Shown: positions 11,631 through 22,052 of the stretch, one piece after another | Layout of the letters: every line of letters begins with the position of its first letter | Numbering within the stretch: position 1 is the stretch's first letter | NCBI GenBank assembly: GCA_025526935.1 | Contig: JAHLKD010000037.1 | Location: 186,001 to 250,000 of the forward strand | DNA from: Cladochytrium replicatum | Lineage: Eukaryota > Chytridiomycota > Chytridiomycetes > Cladochytriales > Cladochytriaceae | Length of the DNA: 64,000 nucleotides | Direction of reading: 5' to 3' | Position numbers and translations under genes: made by a program | The notes under the pieces: model-generated | The model's database searches: none | The model's input: the letters and a program-made list of their open reading frames with translations, nothing else | What the model was told of the DNA's origin: nothing

Positions 11631-12747
11631 TCACTGCGGTACGTCTTTATTAAACCGATATTGTACAGAGCAAAGTGCTGGTTCCAGGTTGATGTTGGCA
11701 GCCGGAATTGCACACACATAATCAGACCCAGAGTATCCCTGTGTAATTGCGACGCAGGGAAGCGCCGACCTGTATCGCGGTGGGACCTGCCACAGAAACC
11801 GGTCGAACATATCCTGAGCCCTACCTAAAATCTGAACAGCCATGTCGATTTCCTTTTCTGTGGGCATATCAAGGCGGGGCCACAGTGTTTGCGGGACCAG
11901 TTTGGTAAGCGCATCTTTGTTTTGAAACCGAACTGCAGCGTGCATGTCTTTTAAAGTCTGACGCATCTGGATCACGTCATCTTCCGTCAGCGCGCGGACG
12001 ATGAATGAGATGTCGTCAGGGTCGTCAGAGACACCGCGCATACGAGAGAAGAGCATGGACGCTGAGTTCCACTCTCGCTCCTCCATGGTCCAATTTTCAG
12101 TTAACTCCGAATCGCGCGCAAAACCCGGATTTAATTGGACTAGGAAACGGGAGTGCCATAGGATCGGGGGATCTCCTATTCGAATGCGTCGATCCGTGAT
12201 GCCCGGCGGAGGTGGTGACGACACGAAAGTCCACACCGTCTTCTCAGAACGAATTAGTATCGGATAGTTTGGTGGGGCTGTTACAGGCTTTGATTTCCGA
12301 GGCGCTTGAGACAATGCCGACGTGATTCTGGTGTAGTACTTTGAGAGAATCCTGTCGTCGCTTGTTGGGCCATCTCCTTGCACCCAACTCATTAGCTCGC
12401 TCAAGATCCGTCTGGCAAGAGGTTCATCATGAATCCAATGATTTCGAGGGGGATTTTCAACGATGAGAAGGTGAGCTGTACCGAGGGAGCGGTTGAATAT
12501 AACATCGGAGGCATTTATCCGTTTGATGTCTGAGAGATAGTTTCGTATTTCACCAAGCAACTTTAGGTTCTGGCTCACCTGAAATTGATACACATGCTGC
12601 AGAGGTTTTGTTATCACCGGATAGGGGTCGCAAGAAGCAATTTAGATAGTAGTAGGAAAATCGCGGGGAGAGCTGAGCACGGTATCGAGGTGCCCAGCTA
12701 TTCCGCCGAAGAGCAGCAGCGTGCATGTGGATGCTGTAAGTGTGCAT
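11631..12747 (-). CDS. Protein resembling the C-terminal part of fungal tRNA(Ile)-lysidine synthase, PP-loop domain absent
   Basis: The model is complement(join(11631-12529, 12579-12747)), 355 residues, intron 49 nt (gtgagc...ctcag). The N-terminus is Arg/Ser/Tyr-rich and poor in acids (HAAALRRNSWAPRYRAQL), like a mitochondrial presequence. The body has NPPRNHW, LARRILSELMSWV, PPILWHSRFLVQL and VPPRYRSALPCVAI. In my memory these resemble the late region of fungal TilS proteins, where a helix repeats 'RRIL..', then 'W..RFLV', then a Pro-Leu-Pro-like strand. TilS needs an N-terminal ATP-pyrophosphatase domain with an SGG(V/P)DS loop, and no frame between 12530 and 12940 contains it. Either a split architecture, a truncated paralogue or a different family is possible. 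The assignment is tentative; the gene model itself is better supported. Confidence 0.45.
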
Positions 12748-12942
12748 GATTGGATAAACACAAACACAACCGCTCTGAGTCGTTCTTCTCCAATTATTAC
12801 TCCCAATTTTCCTTCACTTTCACGTGCTGCGTCCCCTGACGCGATCGCTTGACGTTCTCCACCGTCACTTCAACGACCTGAAATTTTTGGGCCTTTTTTT
12901 TGTTTCCTGAAAGACTTCCTGACCCCCATTCCCCCCGCAACA

Positions 12943-13395
12943 ATGGACATGAGCCTTCTCCGTGCACCGCTCCATCCTCCCGCCGCAAAGCTCCCCCGGC
13001 CCCCAACAGCAGCCCTCCCGGCCCTGCAAATACCCCATCGCCGGCGTCTGCTTATTATCGTCCTTCCTATCCTGGTTCTCTTGCTCTCCATCAGCTGGGC
13101 CGTAACCATCACCACGGACCTGTCTGCAATTCAATCGGCTTCGTTCGGGTTTCCGACATCTCTCTTTTCTCCGCCCGTGGCGGTACCTGGACCTGCCCAT
13201 GTGGAATCGATGACACCGCCTGCTTCTATTGAGCGGACGCAGGGGTACTTTGGGAAGAAGATCGCGATGCCGGAGATGGGAGAGAGGGAGACGATCCGGA
13301 TTTGGTTCGGAAGCTTCGTCATGGTATGGGGTGTCGTGTGCCTCGCGGCAATCGTCGGGATGGTTCGAATTCTGTCTACGGAGGACGAAGAATAA
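12943..13395 (+). CDS. Small two-helix membrane protein (150 aa)
   Basis: A single-exon frame from the ATG at 12943 to the TAA. It has a Pro-rich N-terminal arm, a basic RRR stop-transfer flank followed by a strong helix (LLIIVLPILVLLLSISWAV, about residues 36-54), a ~65-residue soluble loop, and a second helix (FVMVWGVVCLAAIVGMV, about 124-140) before an acidic end (STEDEE). I do not recognise it. It lies head-to-head with the gene at 11631-12747, about 195 bases apart, so they may share a promoter region. Confidence 0.65.
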   Translation: MDMSLLRAPLHPPAAKLPRPPTAALPALQIPHRRRLLIIVLPILVLLLSISWAVTITTDLSAIQSASFGFPTSLFSPPVAVPGPAHVESMTPPASIERTQGYFGKKIAMPEMGERETIRIWFGSFVMVWGVVCLAAIVGMVRILSTEDEE

Positions 13396-14494
13396 TTGGC
13401 AGTTGAGCTTTGGATATGGGACAATATTGGACTTTTTCTTGTGCCTTTGGACACTCTTCTTTTTCTCTTTGCTTTTTCTTTGATTGGACTTTCTCTACAT
13501 TTTTTGATGTTACAGCTTCCTTCGAATAGTGTGTTCTGAGTTGTAATTGTAGTATCCCTCTCGGAATTTTGAATTCACCCCTGCAACCATTTCCCTTTTA
13601 GACTGGTTCACCAGTACCATACCTGGATCCGCTGCGAGATGGCTTTCAATTTCATGACTGGTGGGTTGCTGTTTGTTGCCGTCTTCACTTACCTCGCCAT
13701 GTTCTCGACTCCCGATACCGATTGCCAAAACCGACATTCGGTCTAGAGATGGTTTCTAACACTTCTTTCTCTTACCCCAAAAGGTTTTGCATGTGTGGTG
13801 GCGAGTCGTTTACCCGAAGTTGACTGCCATATTTATCGGCCAAGGAAGAGTTTCCTCCTTTCCCCTTTTCCCTCTTCTCTCACAGTATATTTGTATCTCT
13901 GGACAATTGAGCGGACATTTTTTTTCCTTTCTCTCTGGCATGATAGTATTTTGTCATCTGTTTTCTTTTTTTTGTGCTTCGATTGTCACATCGATATTCT
14001 GAAACCTTTGATCCCTTTCTCGAAAGTATTACATTGAACTGAATCGGAATCCTTGATATTTGGTATCTTGTTTCTTGTTCATTTTATGATTGAGGAGTCT
14101 CACTTTTTCTCGAACAGAACGGACTACAGATAGCAAAACATATTGCGGGATTTCTCCTCTCGGACTTTTTACTTTATACTTGAATGGTCTCATTGATCCT
14201 ACTGACGCTCATACAAAGGCATGCTCTGCCTAGCTTTGTGATTTGTGGTAATAAACAAACGAACTCGAACGGAATTCTGGTCCACTTCTCACGTGTCGTT
14301 GCGGCCAATGAAAAGCTCATCCTGTCCGATGCTGCGATGATTCCCTTGCCGATCGCACCGAAACAGAACTGCACCGTCGCATCTCCGAGTTAAACTTACT
14401 TTATTTTCCTTACTCTGCATAATCTCAATTCGCTGCCTGGACGCCCCATACCTGGTTTTTCTCATTGCAACCGGGCAAAGTTGCTTCAGCAGCC
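13396..14494. other. Intergenic; no supported gene
   Basis: T-rich sequence with short open frames on both strands (for example 13510-13737 minus) that show no coding bias or homology. Confidence 0.45.
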
Positions 14495-16458
14495 ATGACC
14501 AACATCCAGCGCATCTCAAAATCCTGTCTCGCAAATGAACAATTCTTTCGTAGCGGTCTTGCACAACTCGAGCGGATATCATTGGTGCAGAATTGGGCGA
14601 ATGCGGCCTCACATAGGCGATACATGGCGTCACTAGTCGCACGCCAAAAAGTTCGTGTTGGGTCTTCGAGGGAGCCGATCGATTTATACCACGAGCTGCA
14701 CGGCTCTGGAAAGCACAAGCTTCTTTTCATAACGGTGAGTGGGAGATTATAAACATCTGGCCCGTAAGCTAACTTTGCGCGCACATTTTGTAGGGATGGG
14801 CTGGGAGCTGTGACAATTGGAAGTACCAGACGGAGTACTTTGGATCGCTTAAGGATTTTCAGGTGTGCATTTATGAAAATCGTGGATCTGGACACACGAC
14901 TGCACCCACATGGAAGTATCGGTGAGTTCTCTGGAGGGACTGAACGTCCCTTGTAGTTGAATATATTATACTGACCTTATCACTAGGATGTCCGATATGG
15001 CACAGGACGCACACGACCTGCTACAGCACTTGGGTTGGAACAAATGTCATGTCGTTGGGGTATCAATGGGTGGGATGATCGCACAGGAGCTTGCGGAACG
15101 GTTCCCAAAACGAGTGGAGAGCTTGGTGCTTGCATCGACACATTCTGGATTTGGAGGACCACCAGTGTGTTGGCCGTTACAAATTCAAGATTTTGTAAAA
15201 TTTCTCACTGTTCTTCAACAGATGAAGGAAGCGAGCGGGCTTCTGAAGACTTTCGGACGTGTCGCTCTAGGACTGGATGATCTGGGCCACAAGGTTCCGC
15301 TGATGCTGTATAGCAAAGTAAGGACTGGTCATCCCAAACTTTTCTTACAAAGTTAATCTGACTCCATTTCACTCTTGAAGAACTGGCTTAATGCACCATC
15401 AGTGAAAGAAGGCAATGCTTTGACAAATTATCAGGAGATTTTGATGGTAAGTTCTCTCCGTTTTCAGGCGGTATTCATCACTCTTTGTCTATTGCCAGTT
15501 CCACGAAGGAAGGAAAAGCGACCGTCCACCACAAAGCATTCGTGCGGCTGCTGCACAATTTTGGGGGATCATTCGACATCATGTATCCACAAGTCGTCTT
15601 CGTAGCCTTGGACAATTCTTGTCATCAAGCTCCATTCCAGCGCTAGTGATTCATGGAACAGAGGATGTGGTAAGTACACAGCTTCGCACAGCTATCAACT
15701 TATCCCTATCAATCGCTTATCGGTTTCTTCAGCTTGTACATCTCCGCAATGCTTTTGATCTCGCACAGAATCTCTCGGCCCGGCTCGTGATCTTCGAAGG
15801 ACGCGGACACTCCATGAACCATGAGGACGTGAACACCTTCAACGAGCTCCTTCTGAAACACTTCCAGTCTGCGATCAAGCATGCTCACAACAGAGCTTCA
15901 GAAGTCCACGCAGCAATGCGAAATCGATTTGTGATGCTCGATGCAGCGGCCCTGGAAAGCGTTCACGACAGTAATCCAAGAAGAGAGATTGGACGATCCG
16001 TGTCGTTGATTGAGTCCCCGCGTGTACGGTCGGTTTCTGTGATCCAGGCACGGACAATTGACAACGTCACTCCGGAGAAGTGGATCCACGCTGTGCCGCT
16101 CTACGCATTCGAACAGGTCGCCCATGCTATCGTCGATTCCAAACGCGGATCGCGTTCAAGCAACCAATCCAGTTCAACTGCGCTCGTCCCGATTTCACAT
16201 GTCAACCCGGCGACGTTGTTCTCACCTTCGTCGTTCGCGATACTGCTTCGTGCTGAAGAGGGAATGTCGGAATACGAAAGGGACGCTTTATGGAGACGAT
16301 TGAGAGCGGCGAGGGAGGAGGCGGAGAAGATGAAGCAGGCGACGCGGCGTGCGATGGCGGTGGGGATGTTGGGGATGATGGTGACGGCGCTGATGGCTGG
16401 GATCGGTGGAGATGCGTCGATGGAAATGGGGTGCGAAGAAGAAGGAATGTTGAGATGA
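14495..16458 (+). CDS. Alpha/beta hydrolase with long C-terminal extension and possible tail anchor, six exons
   Basis: The model is join(14495-14734, 14794-14921, 14987-15317, 15381-15446, 15499-15669, 15733-16458), 553 residues, all introns GT-AG and 53-65 nt. The start ATG gives an Arg-rich, mildly mitochondrial-like N-terminus. Core motifs in order are GWAGSCDNW (oxyanion region, exon 1/2 junction), YENRGSGHT, the nucleophile elbow GVSMGG (Ser about residue 149), IPALVIHGTEDV (acidic residue) and GRGHSMNHED (His). A ~200-residue Ser-rich extension follows. It ends in a coiled segment (RRLRAAREEAEKMKQ) and a hydrophobic stretch (MAVGMLGMMVTALMAG) near the C-terminus, which suggests a tail anchor. 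The substrate is unknown. Confidence 0.85.
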
Positions 16459-16498
16459 TGTAGTGATAGAAGAAGGAATGTTGAGATGATGTGGTGAT
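16437..16498 (+). repeat. Two-copy tandem duplication (~31 bp) across the hydrolase stop codon
   Basis: The motif agaagaaggaatgttgagat followed by gatgt occurs twice in a row. The first copy carries the TGA of the hydrolase gene and the second lies just downstream, with one or two differences. Confidence 0.8.
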
Positions 16499-16941
16499 GT
16501 GGGTCTGCTTTGCTCAAAGCTACCTCTTTAATTATTTAATAGCCATTGCTTCGCAAACGAAACAACGCTGCTCGCAGTCTAGCCGACATCAGCATGTGTG
16601 ATCTGTAGACTGTCAATGCTGGTTGTTGCAATAGTACAACACTTAAGGATCACCAACAGACGGATGTGGTGCTCTGGGCAGAAACTCTGCCAAAGGCATC
16701 GAATGAGGAAGTCATAATGAGTAGCAAAATCATTCCTGCAAAGAGCGGCACAGAACCTGCTGCGCATTCGATACAGAAATAAATTTCAATTGTCGAATCT
16801 GTGCCACGAAAAACAAATGCTTCGGCAGAGTACCGTCCCTTCCTCGGAACGAAGTAAACACCGAGCGATCTGCTTTAAAAGACACGTTTTACTTCCTCTG
16901 ATATTCAATATCTATAGTAAATCAACGCGCGACAAAAAACA
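16459..16941. other. Intergenic; no gene seen
   Basis: Spacer between the hydrolase and the monooxygenase gene. No coding frame or RNA gene is recognised beyond the short tandem duplication at its left edge. Confidence 0.5.
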
Positions 16942-18213
16942 ATGGCCCCAGTTACTCTTGGATCCCGCATCGCCATCATCGGTGCCGGCCCCGGCGGGCT
17001 CACTCTCGCTAATATACTCCAGCGCAATAGCTTCACCAACGTTGTGATCTACGAGCGCGATGAAGCGCGCTACTCCCGCCCGCAAGGCGGATCCCTCGAC
17101 CTGAAACGCGAAACCGGTCAATACGCACTCAAACTCGCCTCACTCCTCGAAAGGTTTCACGATCTCGCACGTCCCGAGGGTGAAGAGCTTATCATCACAG
17201 ACAAGACCGGAAAAGTCTACCTTCACGAAGAATCGTCTCCACCTGGCGAGGACGGCATGTCGTACAACCCCGAAATTGACCGCTTTGATCTGCGTGAGCT
17301 CCTTCTCGACGGACTTGAGCCGGATACGGTTAAGTGGAACCACAATGTTGTGACCATCGACGAATCTGGCGTGTCAACTCTCAATTTCGCAGACGGGAAA
17401 ACCGCCGAAGTCGACCTCGTCATCGGTGCAGACGGCGCGTGGTCTAAAGTGCGGCCGCTTTTTGAAGGATCTTCGGAACCACAGTACTCCGGGATCACTT
17501 TTATCGACATGACCATCTCCGACTTTGACAAAAGGTATCCCAGACACGCCCCAATGATCGGCCATGGGATGTTCGTCGCCTTATCCGACAGCAAAGGCAT
17601 CCTTGCGCAACGAAACGGTCACGGTATCGTCCGGATCTATGTGGCATTGTCGGTTCTTGAAAGCTGGCACAAGACATCGGAACTTGCCAAGGCGACAGAT
17701 CCGAACGTGCAGAAGAAACTGCTTTTCGAATACTTCAATGGTTGGTCCTCGAGCCTGAAGCATCTGATTGAATTTGGTGATCCCGAGTCGTTCGTCGTTA
17801 GACCCATTTATGCACTGCCGGTTGGGCACTCGTGGAAACACAGGTCTGGATTCACGCTCGTCGGGGACGCTGCGCACCTAATGTCACCTTTTGCGGGCGA
17901 AGGCGTTAACGCAGCCATGGCTGACGCGGCCGATCTTGCTACGAAGCTCGTCGAGGGAATCGAAAATGGTGTGGATCTGAATGTTGTTGTTGAGAGCTAC
18001 GAGAAGGACATGTTTGTTCGGGCCGAGGAGGTAACGAGGGAATCGGCGAGCAATCTCAAAGTATTTTTCAACTCGGATGCGCCGAAAGATCTGGTGAACT
18101 TGTTCCTTTCGCATGGTCCGCCTCAGCAGGAGGGAGAAGTTGGGCAGGGGAAGAAGAATATTTCTTTGTATGAGAGGGCACAGCAGCTTCTCATTCGTTT
18201 CTTCAGTCGTTGA
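16942..18213 (+). CDS. TetX-like FAD-dependent monooxygenase, intronless
   Basis: Class A flavoprotein monooxygenases use NAD(P)H and O2 to hydroxylate aromatic or polyketide substrates. The single-exon frame of 423 residues starts with an ATG in a good context (aacaatgg). It has the Rossmann dinucleotide motif GAGPGG (residues 14-19), an FAD-contact YERD, the QGGSLDLKRETGQYAL region typical of TetX-type enzymes, PEIDRFDLRELLLD, the DG-type motif VIGADGAWSKVR, and the GD motif LVGDAAHLMSPFAGEGVN near residue 308. It lacks introns although most neighbours have several, and its family is abundant in bacteria, so transfer is possible but unproven. Substrate unknown; a detoxification or secondary-metabolism role is plausible. 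The C-terminus (QQLLIRFFSR) has no membrane span. Confidence 0.88.
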   Translation: MAPVTLGSRIAIIGAGPGGLTLANILQRNSFTNVVIYERDEARYSRPQGGSLDLKRETGQYALKLASLLERFHDLARPEGEELIITDKTGKVYLHEESSPPGEDGMSYNPEIDRFDLRELLLDGLEPDTVKWNHNVVTIDESGVSTLNFADGKTAEVDLVIGADGAWSKVRPLFEGSSEPQYSGITFIDMTISDFDKRYPRHAPMIGHGMFVALSDSKGILAQRNGHGIVRIYVALSVLESWHKTSELAKATDPNVQKKLLFEYFNGWSSSLKHLIEFGDPESFVVRPIYALPVGHSWKHRSGFTLVGDAAHLMSPFAGEGVNAAMADAADLATKLVEGIENGVDLNVVVESYEKDMFVRAEEVTRESASNLKVFFNSDAPKDLVNLFLSHGPPQQEGEVGQGKKNISLYERAQQLLIRFFSR

Positions 18214-18459
18214 TTGTTTTGTTCGATGTCATGAATTTAATTTGTTGTGTTGTTTCTTTTCGGCTTATCAATATTTGATTCTGGATATCTCGACTATGTT
18301 CATACATCTCCACGTTCCTACTCCAAACGCACAAACCAATTGTCGCGATTATGTTGCACTCTCGATCTCTTCTGTTGAACTGGACGCAAAAAATGGACAC
18401 ACTGACTACTGCTGTTTTCTAGTGGTGGTTGCAAAATAGTAGGCATTTTGATTTTCACC

Positions 18460-19480
18460 ACAGAAAGGAAATACAGCTTTCGATCAACGTGACAATGATC
18501 GCCGAACGTCTTGATGTACCATTCGTGTGGTTATGCTCTTCTGAATGAAATTACTTGCCGTTAGCAATAATGTTCCAGAGAATCCATTGAGCGAGCCACG
18601 AGAAAGTACCCCGTCCAGAGGTTCCCATAGAAATCCGCGTGGGAGGACATACTTCGCTCATCTAGTACAATCACATCCTTTTCGTCAGTCTTCTTTTTAT
18701 CCCTTTGCCGCCTCAGCTTGAACATAGTGCGATCGATCGTGATATTAATCCACATTAAACGCAAAGATCCCGACGGCAGCCCAGTGTCGGGCTGAGATCA
18801 TGATGGATCACAGCGAATCTTGTGTGGCACTTTCGACGCACGGATCAAGTTACTTTGTGGGACGTTCGCCGCAAATGATAAGCTCTTTTGCTGCCCAAGG
18901 ACTTTTTGTTTGTTTTACAGTTTTGTTTCTGCCCCGGGCGGGCGGCATGGCTTAAGAAAGCTCATTTGTAAGTTTGTATTTAAAGGACATTTTGGAACTA
19001 GCAAAAAATTAGTGGTGAACCATCATACATTGTATTACGATCTGCAGATTCCTTAGAAGGAACCCGAACCAACATGATAGCTCAACAGCAAGTACAATCT
19101 TGGACCGGCCATTAAGACAACCCGTGAGCGCTTTGTAAAGTGCCGAGGCAAGAGAACCTCAAAGTGCACGGGTGCCAGTACGTGGGCTTTGATGGGATTG
19201 ATGAACGCTCGGTGAAAATAGTGCGCAATGCAGAGAGAGGCGAGGATGGATTGTGTTGGGAGAGATCGCGGGCTGACAAAGATGGAGGCTGGGGTCAAGA
19301 AGAACGAAATGAGAAAGAACAGGAGTGCGAGGGATTCGAACAACATCCAACCGAGCTGTCTGGGATTTGTGAATCCGAAGCCATAGTTTTCAAACTTCCC
19401 TATAGCGGGAGGAGGAATGATGGAAAATCAGGCCGCAAAGAAAGAGATCACACTGAGACAAATTACTATGAGGGAGAGGA
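18460..19480 (-). pseudogene. Decayed copy of the steroid 5-alpha-reductase-like gene
   Basis: Minus-strand fragments align to the intact gene at 20985-21896. AIGKFENYGFGFTN and RQLGWMLFESLALLFF match MGKFERTGWGFRIS and RLGWMIFENVPF. LPTQSILASLCIAHYFHRAF matches LPTRHTLAALFVAHYIHRAY. Further on, RTMFKLRRQRDKK matches HTMFAMRRKYDAA, and the terminal region near 18467-18530 matches the last exon of the intact gene. The fragments lie in different frames with stops, so the copy is dead. Confidence 0.7.
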
Positions 19481-19560
19481 CCGGTGTCCACTAATGCTTC
19501 AGGGACAATCACGAGCTTTGCAATCTGCTTGTTCGTTTGAGAATCTGCCCACTGATTGCC

Positions 19561-19830
19561 TTAAGCTTGTTCAGTTTCAGGTTTGAAACGAGCCCGAAAG
19601 ACCCAAAATAGCGACAGATATAGTATATCGTCGGCGAAATTGAGAGCGCTCTGATCAAAGCATCTTAAGGAACAGCTCTCAAACCGCACATGTTTCCAAA
19701 AGCAACGAGTATAAATACATTCATGCAGTGGGACGGTTGTGAAAAACATCCAGCCAATAGGACCAGGAACAGAGAAACCATAGCCGAGCTTTTCAAACTT
19801 GCCCAGAGAGATGATCGAAAGGTAGGTCAA
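19561..19830 (-). pseudogene. Second, shorter relic of the steroid 5-alpha-reductase-like gene
   Basis: The minus-strand frame contains LGKFEKLGYGFSV followed by GPIGWMFFTTVPL, corresponding to the GKFE...LGWMIFENVPF part of the intact gene. The sequence then degenerates. Only the N-terminal part is recognisable. Confidence 0.55.
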
Positions 19831-19989
19831 GATGAAAGACCCAAAAGTTGGTCGTTTTGGACGAGGCTCGCTGTGTTGCTCCGGATGACAGAAGAACCCG
19901 TCCGTTAGAGCTGCTAATCGAGATCCTCGTTCTTCTCAGCCAATGAGCAAACGATACGAAACTTGCATTCAACGTTGCAACTTCGCTTC

Positions 19990-20830
19990 GTAGACAGAGA
20001 GTGCAGGTCAAGCTTTTACACCACCTCGTCAAAGACCTTTCGATGATCCGCGCGACCTTTTGCGGGCACATCGGCGGACTGGAAGGGGGAAGAACTAGGG
20101 AATCAAGCTTAAATGGTCAAGAAATTTCATGGATTTTTCCAGCAGGGACTGGAACGTCCAAGTTTTCGAATGGTTGAAGTCAGCCTCGATGTTGTGTGGA
20201 CTGTCGCTGCACTGGATAAGCGAGCGCAAATCTGCACGTTCATGTTCTCGAGTGGTGGAAGCAGAATGTTTTGAAGCTGATTTACACGACCGCTGCGATG
20301 GACGTGCGAGCGAACGTGGTCATGTCGACGTGCTTCATTGGTGGCGATCGCTAAAGAAACAGAGAGCGGACTTGAGAATAAGTACACTGACAATATCATT
20401 CTAGCGAGCGAGAGAGGTCACGTAGATGTTTTGCAGTGGGGGAGAACAGGTTAATTGGACAGAATCAGCAATGGATGTGGCCAGTGCGGAAACGGCATGT
20501 GGACGTTTTGGAATGGTAGAAATCGAGTGGCCTCCAGCTTAAGTGATCAAAAAATGCTAGAAGTTCTCGAGTAGGGGAAGAACAGTGGACTGCCGATAAA
20601 GTGGAAAAGAGAGCGTTCTTGAATGGCGGAAAAGTCGGGATTGAAGTTGCCATGAAGCGAATCTGAAATGGAGGACGCCTTGCCGATCTGCGAACAAAAT
20701 GTGCGAGGAGATCTAATCTTCGGAGAACACATCCAATTCTTCATGATGCCGAGCTCAAATTCGGCGTGGATTTCATTTAGTCTGTGCACGAGTTTGGTTA
20801 GATTGTCATTGGCTGCTTTCAATCGTTAGT
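19990..20830 (+). pseudogene. Ankyrin-like repeat relic
   Basis: The plus strand shows at least five decayed repeats of a ~34-residue unit with the core GHVDVLxWW. Examples in shifting frames are LHVHVLEWWKQ, ERGHVDVLHWWRS, ERGHVDVLQW and, after a base shift, a GHVDVLEWWKSSGLQLK-like unit around 20490-20550. Each is preceded by AMDVASA/AMDVRA-like helices. Stops and single-base shifts separate the units. Such ankyrin-like proteins are commonly multi-copy in chytrids (general knowledge). This copy is dead. Confidence 0.55.
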
Positions 20831-20984
20831 ATTACCATCCCTTTATTAGAAAGAGGCTCAGCAGATAATATGGAAAGGAAACGCTACGGCCTTGCTAAGC
20901 AAAGAAACCGCCCCTGCAAATCGCATACGGGTGTTCAGCAACAAACATGAAAGACGGTGTTGCAAGAGCTGAGTATTTAACACA

Positions 20985-21896
20985 CTACCACAAGAACGGA
21001 AATACAGCTCTTCGGTTGGCAGGGTAGCGATCTCCGAAGGTTTTGATGTACCATTCGTGTGCCTGGATGCCCCTGGGCACTAAATTGCCAAACGTAAAGA
21101 CGGCAAAAGCGACTGAAGCAGGAGTTTTCGCCGCAAGTGCATAGCCCGTCCATTCAACTACTTCCCCAAAGTAGTGAGGTGCTGCAGAATTGTGAGGTCA
21201 GCTCCATTACTTCGACTTCGCATTGTTTCCACCTGCAACGTAATCCCATAGGAATCCACGTGGTAGGAAGTACGTCCGATCGCCCACCATTGCGATTTGA
21301 AATTCATCATCGTTTTTCTTCCCCATCGCCGCATCGTATTTTCTTCGCATCGCGAACATGGTATGATCACTGACGACGTTGATCGCCATTCCAAGTACGA
21401 AAACCGCAACACCAGCCCAGAAGGTCGAATCCTTGACCTCGTTCCCCGAAAAGTCGCCCACAAACGACGCGGTACGTCCATTGATGTACCCGTTCATGAT
21501 ATTGAAGCTGCCCGCGAGCCCAACGATAGTAATGTTGGTCGGCGCGAGCGACGGGGCACTAAGAGGATAAATGTACGCGCGATGGATGTAATGTGCAACG
21601 AAGAGTGCTGCGAGGGTGTGTCGAGTGGGGAGTGACTCTGGAGGAACGACGATGGAGGATTGAGGGAGGAAGTACGACAAAATGAAGGTGACAAAGGGCA
21701 CGTTCTCAAAAATCATCCAGCCTAGTCGCCCGGATATTCTGAAACCCCAGCCTGTGCGCTCAAACTTGCCCATAGGGGGGACGATGGCCAAGTAGATTGC
21801 AAGGTAAACCGCGATCGCGAGGACTATCTCGACATAGGAGATGAATGGGATGAGCTGGCGCTCGTCGTTCCATGAGGTCGGCAGCAGATGTGACAT
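20985..21896 (-). CDS. Steroid 5-alpha-reductase (DET2/SRD5A) family protein, two exons
   Basis: Family members are integral ER membrane enzymes that reduce a C=C bond of 3-oxo-delta4 steroids or enoyl lipids with NADPH. The model is complement(join(20985-21181, 21233-21896)), 286 residues; the 51-nt intron (gtggaa...tgcag) joins ...DYVA to APHYFGEVVEW. Hallmarks are PPMGKFERTGWGFRISGRLGW near residues 40-60, HYIHRAYIYP, GFLWDYVAAPHYFGE, and the C-terminal signature EWYIKTFGDRYPANRRAVFPF, which holds NADPH-binding residues of the family. There are five to six hydrophobic helices. Length is normal for the family. Two dead copies lie downstream on the same strand, evidence of local duplication. 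The physiological substrate is not deducible. Confidence 0.88.
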
Positions 21897-22052
21897 CGAG
21901 CGAAGCGGTTACCCTGAAAAGCCTCAGTGTTGGTTGCTTCGCGAGGAGAAATCAAGCGCCCACGCGGGCCGCAAATTGCACAGATGAAAATTTTCGACAA
22001 GAAAGGTTGTAACAAAAACTGAAATTTGATATGGTTTGATCCTTCTGATCTA

